64,000 nucleotides of DNA from an uncultured Clostridia bacterium (GTDB lineage Bacteria; Bacillota; Clostridia; Oscillospirales; Ruminococcaceae), in NCBI GenBank assembly GCA_947589035.1, contig CANPYZ010000001.1, positions 1 to 64,000 of the forward strand, written 5' to 3'. A program made the translations under genes and the position numbers. Within the stretch, counting starts at the first letter, position 1. Every line of letters starts with the position of its first letter. Below are positions 25,041 to 32,469 of this stretch, piece after piece. The notes below the pieces were generated by a model, which ran no database searches, was not told the DNA's origin, and worked only from the letters and a program-made list of their open reading frames with translations.

Positions 25041-25973
25041 TTACTCCTTACCGCTTGTCACAACGTTACAAGTTTTCGTGTCGTGGTCGTAAAGAAAAAC
25101 AATATCACCTTGTTGTGCAGTAATATAAATTTTATCTGTATAATTCCGGAGGTGTTCGAGGGTACTTTCTGCCGGATGACCGTATTTATTATCTACACCG
25201 CAGGAAATGCCGACATATTCCGGCTGAACGGCTTCAAGGAATTTTTCGCCGGAAGAAGTATCACTGCCATGATGACCGGCTTTCAGGAAAGTAGCTTTCA
25301 ATAATGAAGGGTCAGTGGCTTCCAGTAAAGTTTTTTCTTCTTGTGTTTCCATGTCACCAGTAAATAAACAAACAATATCGTCATATTGCACTCGTAACAC
25401 TAAAGAAGTATTATTCAAAGAATTAGCCTCTTCTGAAACCGGAGCTAAAACGGAAATTTCCGCATTTCCGAGTGTAAAAGAATCTCCGGCTTTTAACGCC
25501 TTATATTCTGCGCCGGAATCCTCCACAGCGGTTAAATATTTTTCATAAGTTTTCGTTGTGGGAATTAAATCATCCGGAAAAACAGGTTCAAGCATAATTT
25601 GCGGTTTAATGGCATTGAACACTTTCGGGAAACTGCCGATGTGGTCGGCGTGCATGTGTGTAGCAACGGCATAATTCAATTCGGAAACGCCCTGCGCATT
25701 CAAATATTGAATAATTGTTTCGCCTTCACTGGATTCAGCAGAATCAATTAACATTGTCTGGTCATCAGCTCGAATGAAAATGCTGTCGCCCTGCCCGACA
25801 TCAATCATATGTATCTGAAATTCCGCATCAGAAACAGTAATATTTTCTGAAGATTGGGAATTTTCGGAAGTATATTTTCCGCTGATTAAGGCAACGAGGG
25901 TTAAAATCACAACAACAATTGCGTAAATAATTTTATCTTTGAGTTTTGTTTCACGTGGTTTTTGCTGAGCCAT
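25041..25973 (-). CDS. ComEC-like metallo-beta-lactamase-fold protein, membrane-anchored
   Basis: 310 residues. One N-terminal membrane helix (about 12-32), then a metallo-beta-lactamase domain that resembles the C-terminal part of ComEC: H-M-H-A-D-H-I-G metal site, D-x-G-Q-G-D-S-I-F-I, and G-H-H-G-S-D at a further metal ligand. The active site should face outside, so an extracellular hydrolase, possibly a nuclease. It has no ComEC channel part. Followed by DUF3006 and preceded by ftsK. Confidence 0.87.
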   Translation of the reverse strand: MAQQKPRETKLKDKIIYAIVVVILTLVALISGKYTSENSQSSENITVSDAEFQIHMIDVGQGDSIFIRADDQTMLIDSAESSEGETIIQYLNAQGVSELNYAVATHMHADHIGSFPKVFNAIKPQIMLEPVFPDDLIPTTKTYEKYLTAVEDSGAEYKALKAGDSFTLGNAEISVLAPVSEEANSLNNTSLVLRVQYDDIVCLFTGDMETQEEKTLLEATDPSLLKATFLKAGHHGSDTSSGEKFLEAVQPEYVGISCGVDNKYGHPAESTLEHLRNYTDKIYITAQQGDIVFLYDHDTKTCNVVTSGKE

Positions 25974-25977
25974 GAAA

Positions 25978-28545
25978 TTACATTCCTTTCTTGTGAAGTT
26001 TTCTCTGTTCGAGTTCGAACGAAGAAATTAAAACTTTTCTTGGTTTTGCGCCTTCATAGGGACCAATTACGCCCATTTCTTCTAATTCGTCCATAATGCG
26101 GGCAGCACGGGCATAACCTAAACGCAATCTTCTTTGTAAATTGCTTGTGGAAGCCTGTCCGGCGGAAACAACAACTTCTATTGCCTGTTCAATTAGTTCT
26201 TCATCTCCGGAAGCGGAAAAATCTTCAGCAGAATTTTTCTTCTTATCACCGGAAACGGCAAGCTGATTGACGGCTAATTCAACAGATTCATCATATTCCG
26301 GTGCAGCAGACTGACTTTTAATAAACTCCACGACCCGTTCAATTTCCTGTGTGGAAACGTAACACCCCTGAACCCGAATAGGTTTAGGCTGACCGTTAGG
26401 AAGATAAAGCATATCCCCATGACCGAGTAATTTTTCCGCACCGCCTGTATCTAAAATAATTCTTGAGTCTACCTGTGACATGACGGAAAGTGCAATTCTA
26501 CTGGGAATATTTGCTTTAATTAAACCTGTAATAATATCTGTTGTTGGTCTTTGCGTGGCAATAATTAAATGCATTCCGGCAGCACGGGCAAGTTGTGCTA
26601 AACGGCAAATTGCCTCTTCTACTTCTTTAGAAGCGGTCATCATTAAATCCGCAAGTTCGTCAATGCAAATGACAATTTGCGGCATTTTTGACAATTCAAG
26701 TTCTGGTTTTTCCGTGCAGATGCGGTTGTAATCTTCTAAATTTCTAACGGAATTTTGTGCGAAAACGTCATAACGGCGGAGCATTTCCTGAACAGCCCAA
26801 TTCAGCGCACCAGCGGCTTTTTTCGGGTCAGTCACAACGGGAATCAATAAATGCGGAATGCCGTCATAAACCCGAAATTCTACGATTTTAGGGTCAATTA
26901 AAATTAATTTCACTTCGTCAGGGGCAGCATGATATAAAATACTCATAATAATAGAATTTGTGCAAACAGATTTCCCTGAACCGGTAGCCCCCGCAATAAT
27001 CATATGGGGCATTTTGGCAATGTCGCCGAGAATGACTTCACCAGCAATATTTTTTCCCACGCCGAACGTTAATTTGCTTTTAGCGTTTTGAAATTCCGGT
27101 GTTTCAAGAAGTTCTCTAAGGGAAACAGTGTCTTTTTTAGCATTAGGAACTTCAATACCAACAGCAGCTTTTCCAGGAATAGGAGCTTCAATGCGAACGC
27201 CTTCAGCAGCAAGATTTAAAGCAATATCATCAGAAAGATTAGTAATTTTAGAGACTTTCACCCCCGGGGCAGGCTGTACTTCATATCGAGTTACAGAAGG
27301 ACCTCTGGCAATGTCCACAATATTGACTTCCACGTTGAAACTTTTCAATACGTCGCATAACTGGTTGGCATGGTTGCGCAGTTCCTGTTTTAAATCGGGG
27401 TCATTACTGTGACTGTTGCCCTGTTCGAGAAAATCCAATTCCGGCATTTGATAATTCCCTTCTAAATTCTGCATTCTGTCGGAAAATTCCGCCGCTTCAT
27501 CAGCAATTTCTAAAATAGAATCTAATTTTTGTTCTTCTTTAGTTTTCTTTTTGGCAGGGGCTTCCGCAGCGTGGTTAATTAAGTCTTCTAAAGAAGGGAA
27601 TAATTCAAGTTGATTGCCGTCTGTTTCCGGTTCGGAAGATTTGGATTTCCGTCTGACTTTGACTTTAGTTTCTTTTCCGGAATCGTTTTCCATGTGGAAA
27701 AATTCTTCCATTCCTTTTGCTTGTGGTACAGCTGGAGTATCACTAACGGGAATATCCATAGAAAACGTATTCGGTAATGGTTTCGGGGCGGAATGGGCAG
27801 CAATGGAAAGGGCTTCCTGTTCTTTTTGTAAGCTGTTCTGTTCCTGTTCAGTTTCGTAATCGGAAACAAGCTGATAATCTTTTTTTTCTTCACGGAGTAA
27901 AGCCGCTAAATCATCAAAAGGCTTGTGTAAAATGCCGAACAAATCGGAAAGATTTTTTTTACTGGTCAGCATTGCATAAACGAATAACAGCAGGCACATC
28001 ATAATTTTAGAACCAATATCGCCGAAAATCATTAATATTGGGTAAGCGATTGCGCTAATCATGCCGCCGCCATGCCATGCAATGCCTTCTTCTTTCAGCA
28101 GGGCGCAGCTTTCGCCGAATCCTAAATCAAGGATTCTGCCTTTTCCGAACATGATTTCAATGAAAACACAGAAGAAAACCATGCTTAAGGCTAAAAATCT
28201 GACTTGTTTTCCAAGAATATTGCTATTTTTGTTCTGGTCAATCTGAAATGCAGACCAGAACAGCCCTACAGGAATCATTACAGAGGGAATGCCGAAAAGC
28301 CCTTTAATGCATTCATGCATGACTTTCCATAAGGCACTGCCTTGAATTAGAATCAACAAAGTAACAAGAATGCCCGCAGCGAACAGACACACGGAATAAA
28401 TTCTCGCAGGAATTTCTAATTCTTCCTGACGTTTTTTTTCTTCTTCCGTGGGGGGAGTGTCAATAGAGGGCATAGAAGATTTAGTTTTTTTCGGTGAAGA
28501 TTTTTTCGATTTTTTTTCACCGGATTTTTTTTTCGATTCAGCCAC
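25978..28545 (-). CDS. DNA translocase FtsK/SpoIIIE
   Basis: 855 residues. It pumps DNA across the division or sporulation septum. Four or so N-terminal membrane helices, a charged linker (about 200-400), the motor with Walker A A-G-A-T-G-S-G-K-S-V and Walker B I-C-I-D-E-L-A-D-L, and a C-terminal winged-helix gamma domain (T-S-N-L-Q-R-R-L-R-L-G-Y). It starts at GTG 28545 with AAAGGAAC upstream. In a spore former this may serve as SpoIIIE; the sequence alone does not separate the two. Confidence 0.94.
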   Translation of the reverse strand: MAESKKKSGEKKSKKSSPKKTKSSMPSIDTPPTEEEKKRQEELEIPARIYSVCLFAAGILVTLLILIQGSALWKVMHECIKGLFGIPSVMIPVGLFWSAFQIDQNKNSNILGKQVRFLALSMVFFCVFIEIMFGKGRILDLGFGESCALLKEEGIAWHGGGMISAIAYPILMIFGDIGSKIMMCLLLFVYAMLTSKKNLSDLFGILHKPFDDLAALLREEKKDYQLVSDYETEQEQNSLQKEQEALSIAAHSAPKPLPNTFSMDIPVSDTPAVPQAKGMEEFFHMENDSGKETKVKVRRKSKSSEPETDGNQLELFPSLEDLINHAAEAPAKKKTKEEQKLDSILEIADEAAEFSDRMQNLEGNYQMPELDFLEQGNSHSNDPDLKQELRNHANQLCDVLKSFNVEVNIVDIARGPSVTRYEVQPAPGVKVSKITNLSDDIALNLAAEGVRIEAPIPGKAAVGIEVPNAKKDTVSLRELLETPEFQNAKSKLTFGVGKNIAGEVILGDIAKMPHMIIAGATGSGKSVCTNSIIMSILYHAAPDEVKLILIDPKIVEFRVYDGIPHLLIPVVTDPKKAAGALNWAVQEMLRRYDVFAQNSVRNLEDYNRICTEKPELELSKMPQIVICIDELADLMMTASKEVEEAICRLAQLARAAGMHLIIATQRPTTDIITGLIKANIPSRIALSVMSQVDSRIILDTGGAEKLLGHGDMLYLPNGQPKPIRVQGCYVSTQEIERVVEFIKSQSAAPEYDESVELAVNQLAVSGDKKKNSAEDFSASGDEELIEQAIEVVVSAGQASTSNLQRRLRLGYARAARIMDELEEMGVIGPYEGAKPRKVLISSFELEQRKLHKKGM

Positions 28546-28576
28546 TTGAGTTCCTTTCTATTTGATTAAAAATATG

Positions 28577-29419
28577 TTAATGGGCGATACTCCAGCCGAT
28601 TACGGTTAAACCGAGAACGAGTGTATAAACGGCGAAATATTTAAATTTATTATTTTTCACGAGTAAGTCAACTAATTTAATTGCAGCAATTCCCACGAAT
28701 ACCGCCACCACGAAGCCAATCAGATAAACGGGAATTTCATTAACGGGTAAAGCGTTCGCATCAACGGCATCTTTAATTTGCACAAGGCAGCCAGCTAAAA
28801 TTGTTGGAATACCCAGCATGAAAGAATATTTCACGGCGGTGTCACGGTCAGTGCCGACGAATAATGCGCCGCAAATCGTTGAACCACTTCTGGAAACGCC
28901 AGGAAGCAAGGCAATTGCCTGAAATAATCCAATCACCAAAGCATCTTTCCATGTTAAAGTAGCAGGCGTTTTTGTTCCGTTTTTGCATTTATCGGAAAGA
29001 AATAAAATAAAACTGGTATACAGAAAAAACGCCCCTAAAGCGATTAAATATTTTTCAGTAATGCCTTCAATGAAATCCCGGAAGAAATAAAACGGCACGA
29101 GAATCACTAACGAAATCAAAAGCATGTAAATCATACGGCGTTCAGGAGAGCCTAACCCTTTTTGAATGAGTTTTCCGGAAAAGAGGTCTTTCAGCATTGC
29201 TAAGCATTCTTTAAAAAGAGCGGAAACAGTGTCTTTAAAGGCAAGGCAGGTGGCAAGCAAAGTGCCGAGGTGCAGAAAAGCGGAAAACAGGAAATTATTT
29301 TCATTTCCGGCGTTTCCGGTGATATGGGCGTAAAGCATGAGATGACCGGAGCTGGAAACGGGTAAAAATTCCGTTAAGCCCTGAATAATTCCTTGAAAAA
29401 TCGCATCTAAAATTGACAT
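28577..29419 (-). CDS. uppP: Undecaprenyl-diphosphatase (BacA/UppP)
   Basis: 280 residues with about eight membrane helices. It recycles the undecaprenyl lipid carrier for wall synthesis and confers bacitracin tolerance. Both family motifs are present: L-T-E-F-L-P-V-S-S-S-G-H-L and G-V-S-R-S-G-S-T. AAAGGAGA precedes ATG 29419. Probably in one unit with tepA upstream and ftsK downstream. Confidence 0.96.
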   Translation of the reverse strand: MSILDAIFQGIIQGLTEFLPVSSSGHLMLYAHITGNAGNENNFLFSAFLHLGTLLATCLAFKDTVSALFKECLAMLKDLFSGKLIQKGLGSPERRMIYMLLISLVILVPFYFFRDFIEGITEKYLIALGAFFLYTSFILFLSDKCKNGTKTPATLTWKDALVIGLFQAIALLPGVSRSGSTICGALFVGTDRDTAVKYSFMLGIPTILAGCLVQIKDAVDANALPVNEIPVYLIGFVVAVFVGIAAIKLVDLLVKNNKFKYFAVYTLVLGLTVIGWSIAH

Positions 29420-29483
29420 AAGTAGTTCTCCTTTAAAAATTAAATTTAATTTAAATTTAAAATTAAATTATAAAAATATGTAC

Positions 29484-29500
29484 AGGCACAGAGAGTGCCT
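29484..29500 (-). other. Hairpin after tepA and AT-rich palindromic spacer
   Basis: A 6-base-pair stem (29500-29495 with 29489-29484) directly after the tepA stop, then a T-rich but broken tract. Between 29436 and 29470 the spacer is made only of A and T with overlapping AAATTT/TTTAAATT palindromes. A weak terminator or attenuator before uppP is possible. Confidence 0.4.
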
Positions 29501-30241
29501 TTAATCCGGATAGCGCACCGGAGACTGTTCAATCAATGCATATAAGGCAGAAATGGCATCACTCAGGCTGCCGATTTGGTCAATTAGACCGAGTTCCACG
29601 GCTTGTTTTCCGGTAATGACTGAACCAACGTCTGTAGCGAGTTCTTGTGTGTTGGTCATTAGTTCACGGAATTTTTTTTCGGGAACGTGGCTGTTTTTCG
29701 TGACGAATTGAATAATTCTGTCTTGTATTCTTGAAATATAGTCGAAACTTTGCGGAACGCCGAGCATCATTCCATTCATGCGGACGGGGTGAATGGTCAT
29801 GGAAGCGGACGGAACAATATAAGATTTTTTCGCACTGACGGAAAGCGGAACGCCGATAGAATGCCCACCGCCGACAACGAGCGAAACAGTTGGTGTCAGC
29901 ATTCCGGCAATGAGTTCCGCAATGGCTAAACCGGCTTCCACATCTCCACCGACAGTATTCAGTAAAATTAACAAGCCTTCAATGCTTCTGTCCTGTTCAA
30001 TGGCAACGAGTGCCGGAATGATATGCTCATATTTAGTGGTTTTATTCTGGGAGGACAATTCGAAATGCCCTTCCACCTGTCCAATAATTGTTAAGCAGTG
30101 AATTAAATGCTTTGCGTTTGCGGGGCGAATACTTCCGGTATCTTCAATCAACGCATTTTCGTCAAGTAATTTTTCGTCGGGTTTTTCTTCTTCAGGAATT
30201 TCTTCAGGGGGGTGATATTCGCCTAAATTATGACAATCCAT
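29501..30241 (-). CDS. ClpP-like peptidase of the TepA/SDH family
   Basis: 246 residues. A ClpP-fold protein of the type called translocation-enhancing protein TepA in Bacillus. An acidic N-terminal tail (1-35) precedes the domain. N-T-V-G-G-D-V-E-A-G-L forms the oxyanion region, and G-G-G-H-S-I-G carries the likely catalytic serine. ATG 30241 has AAGGAAG 7-8 bases upstream. In Bacillus TepA lies beside spoIIIE/ftsK, as here apart from uppP. Confidence 0.88.
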   Translation of the reverse strand: MDCHNLGEYHPPEEIPEEEKPDEKLLDENALIEDTGSIRPANAKHLIHCLTIIGQVEGHFELSSQNKTTKYEHIIPALVAIEQDRSIEGLLILLNTVGGDVEAGLAIAELIAGMLTPTVSLVVGGGHSIGVPLSVSAKKSYIVPSASMTIHPVRMNGMMLGVPQSFDYISRIQDRIIQFVTKNSHVPEKKFRELMTNTQELATDVGSVITGKQAVELGLIDQIGSLSDAISALYALIEQSPVRYPD

Positions 30242-30310
30242 ATGCACACTTCCTTTCAGGAAAAGTATGCCCTGACGAAGGCAGAATATACCAGATTATC
30301 GCTACAATTC

Positions 30311-30339
30311 AGTATAACACAAAGAAACAGATTTGTCAA
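30311..30339 (-). promoter_or_regulatory. tepA promoter
   Basis: Minus-strand TTGACA (30339-30334), 17 bases, TATACT (30316-30311). It drives tepA and probably uppP-ftsK. Confidence 0.8.
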
Positions 30340-30375
30340 GCGAAAATCAAAGAATAAAAAATTTCTGAAAAGGGC

Positions 30376-30404
30376 TTGACAAACTCGGAAAAATGTGCTA
30401 TAAT
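30376..30404 (+). promoter_or_regulatory. Upstream promoter P1 of the LRR-dockerin gene
   Basis: TTGACA (30376-30381), 17 bases, TATAAT (30399-30404); both perfect. The 30248-30639 interval has no gene; it holds the tepA promoter, two plus-strand promoters, a tetranucleotide tract and a terminator. Confidence 0.85.
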
Positions 30405-30446
30405 TAAATTATGAATTAAAAAATTCAAAAAATTTGCGAAAAGGGG

Positions 30447-30475
30447 TTGACAAGGTCATGCAATTATATTATAAC
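30447..30475 (+). promoter_or_regulatory. Proximal promoter P2 of the LRR-dockerin gene
   Basis: TTGACA (30447-30452), 17 bases, TATAAC (30470-30475). Transcription would begin near 30481, at the start of the GACA tract. An 8-base inverted repeat (30453-30460 and 30513-30520) encloses the -10 box and the tract. Confidence 0.75.
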
Positions 30476-30478
30476 TAC

Positions 30479-30514
<36 letters not shown>

Positions 30515-30558
30515 TGACCTAATTACGCCCATTTTTTCAATTAAATATGTTAATCAAG

Positions 30559-30605
30559 CCGTTTCTTAACAGGTGTGTTTTTGTGCTGTTAAGATACGGT
30601 TTTTT
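30559..30605 (+). terminator. Leader terminator before the LRR-dockerin gene
   Basis: A 14-base-pair stem with one mismatch (30559-30572 with 30586-30599), loop of 13, then six T. It lies 35 bases before the start codon, so P1/P2 transcripts should mostly stop here unless an antiterminator acts. Confidence 0.85.
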
Positions 30606-30639
30606 GTATTCATTTTAAAACAGAAAGGATTTGATTTTC

Positions 30640-32334
30640 ATGAAAAAACTGAAAATATTGCTTGCATTGTGTGCCGTACTGAGTGTAGGAATGATGAGTA
30701 TTCCAGTTTCAGCGGCGGAAAGTGATACATCAAGTTCAAATTATGAAGTAACAGTGCAGGACGGAGAAGAAATTCTTACTGCTGGTCCTTGGGGTGCAGA
30801 TGGCAAGTGGAAATTTGATATAGCCACAGGAACACTCACTATCAGTGGAACAGGTGAGTTAGGTCATCTTTATACTAATTATAATAGAAAATCATCCTCC
30901 AGTGGTGAGACTTTAAGACTACGACTTCAAACAGAGAATGTAAAAACGGTGATTATTGAAAATGGTGTGACTGGTATTGAAAGAGGGTTTTTTTCCAGTT
31001 TTAATAATTTAATTTCTGTAACAATTCCAAATAGTGTAACCACTATTACAGAAGGTGTTTTTTATAATTGTACTGGTTTAACTTCTGTGACAATCCCAAA
31101 AAGTGTGACCAGCATTGGAAGAAATGTTTTTGAAAATACGCCCTGGCTTGATGCGCAATTAAAAGAAAATCCGTTCGTTGTCGCTGGTTCAGTAGTTATT
31201 GCTTCAAATCCAGATACTTGTACAGGGGATATTGCAATTCCAGAAGGTGTAACCACGATTGCAGCAGCAGCTTTTGAAGATTGTACTAATTTAACTTCCG
31301 TGACAATTCCGGAAAGCCTAACCCATATTGGGGAGCAAGGTTTTTATAATTGTGATAGTTTGACTTCTATCATAATTCCAGATAGTGTGACCAATATTGG
31401 AGGACATGCTTTTTATAATACACCTTGGCTTAATGCACAATTAAAAGAAAATCCATTTGTCGCTGTCAATTCTATCATCATTGATTCGAGTCGGAAAAAC
31501 TGCGTAGGAGATATTGTGATTCCAGAAGGTGTAACTACTATTACGAAATATGCCTTTTCATATTGTGATGATTTAACTTCTATTACCATTCCAGACAGTA
31601 TGACAAGTATTGGGCAGTCTGCTTTTTATAATTGTACAAGTTTGACTTCTATCACAATTCCAGATAGTGTGACTGAAATTGGAGATGATGCTTTTGAGGG
31701 CTGTGCAGGTTTGACTTCTATTACAATTCCAGATAGTGTAACCAACATTGGAAGTGATGCTTTTTCAGGTACTTCTTGGTTGGATACACAATTAGAAAAA
31801 AATCCAGTTGCTATTGCTGGTTCAGTAGTCATTGCTTCAAATCCAATTACATGTACAGGAGAACTTGTTATTCCAGAAACAGTGACTACTATCGGAGATT
31901 CAGCTTTTGAAGATTGTGAAAATCTGACTTCTGTCATTTTACCTAATAATGTAAAATGCATCAGATATAGGGCATTTTCGATTTGTAAGAGCTTAACTTC
32001 TATCACAATAAAAAATCCAACATGTGAAATAGACGATTACATAGTTCCCTATAATGCTACTATTTATGGATATCCTAATTCTACCGCACAAGCCTATGCA
32101 GAAGAAAATTATCTCAAGTTTGAAGCTCTCGACGGCGAACCGCCAAAGACAGAACCCATTCAGGGCGATGCAGACGGTGACGGAACATTAGCTGTTGCAG
32201 ATGTAGTGGCAATACAAAAAGCCATTCTCGGCGGCGAAACGCTCCCCAACTGGGAAAGCTGTGACCTTTACCCCGACGGTGTAATCAACGTGTTTGACTT
32301 GCTCGCCTTAAAGCGTAAACTGATTTACCAGTAA
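30640..32334 (+). CDS. Secreted BspA-type leucine-rich-repeat protein with dockerin
   Basis: 564 residues. A signal peptide (to about residue 27, V-S-A-A) is followed by a short beta domain and then LRR_5/BspA repeats (L-T-S-I-T-I-P-D-S-V-T-x-I-G-x-x-A-F) over residues 110-465. A longer repeat, T-P-W-L-D-A-Q-L-K-E-N-P-F, occurs three times. The C terminus is a dockerin from residue 509 (D-A-D-G-D-G-T-L-A-V-A-D and D-L-Y-P-D-G-V-I-N-V-F-D). BspA repeats often mediate binding to proteins or surfaces; the dockerin should attach the protein to a cellulosome. ATG 30640 has GAAAGGA (30623-30629) upstream. Codon use (ATT, AAT, ACT) is more AT-rich than its neighbours. Confidence 0.92.
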   Translation: MKKLKILLALCAVLSVGMMSIPVSAAESDTSSSNYEVTVQDGEEILTAGPWGADGKWKFDIATGTLTISGTGELGHLYTNYNRKSSSSGETLRLRLQTENVKTVIIENGVTGIERGFFSSFNNLISVTIPNSVTTITEGVFYNCTGLTSVTIPKSVTSIGRNVFENTPWLDAQLKENPFVVAGSVVIASNPDTCTGDIAIPEGVTTIAAAAFEDCTNLTSVTIPESLTHIGEQGFYNCDSLTSIIIPDSVTNIGGHAFYNTPWLNAQLKENPFVAVNSIIIDSSRKNCVGDIVIPEGVTTITKYAFSYCDDLTSITIPDSMTSIGQSAFYNCTSLTSITIPDSVTEIGDDAFEGCAGLTSITIPDSVTNIGSDAFSGTSWLDTQLEKNPVAIAGSVVIASNPITCTGELVIPETVTTIGDSAFEDCENLTSVILPNNVKCIRYRAFSICKSLTSITIKNPTCEIDDYIVPYNATIYGYPNSTAQAYAEENYLKFEALDGEPPKTEPIQGDADGDGTLAVADVVAIQKAILGGETLPNWESCDLYPDGVINVFDLLALKRKLIYQ

Positions 32335-32338
32335 ATTA

Positions 32339-32367
32339 TTCCCCTGTTCCGGCAGGGGATTTTTTTA
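32339..32367 (+). terminator. Terminator after the LRR-dockerin gene
   Basis: Stem CCCCTG/CAGGGG (32341-32346 with 32353-32358) with a 6-base loop and seven T. Confidence 0.9.
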
Positions 32368-32402
32368 CTGTGAAAAATTTTACTAAAGTTATGAAAAACC
32401 GC

Positions 32403-32431
32403 TTGACAAAAGCAATTGATTATGGTAAACT
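32403..32431 (+). promoter_or_regulatory. Promoter of the first GH9 gene
   Basis: TTGACA (32403-32408), 17 bases, TAAACT (32426-32431). Confidence 0.75.
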
Positions 32432-32469
32432 TAAGTAAAGAAAATTATTTCAGAGAGGGGAAATTTCCT

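Noticed and set aside
29436-29470. AT-only palindromic stretch as an origin or attachment site
   Set aside because: No DnaA-type boxes, no integrase, no flanking duplication; it is short AT-rich spacer.
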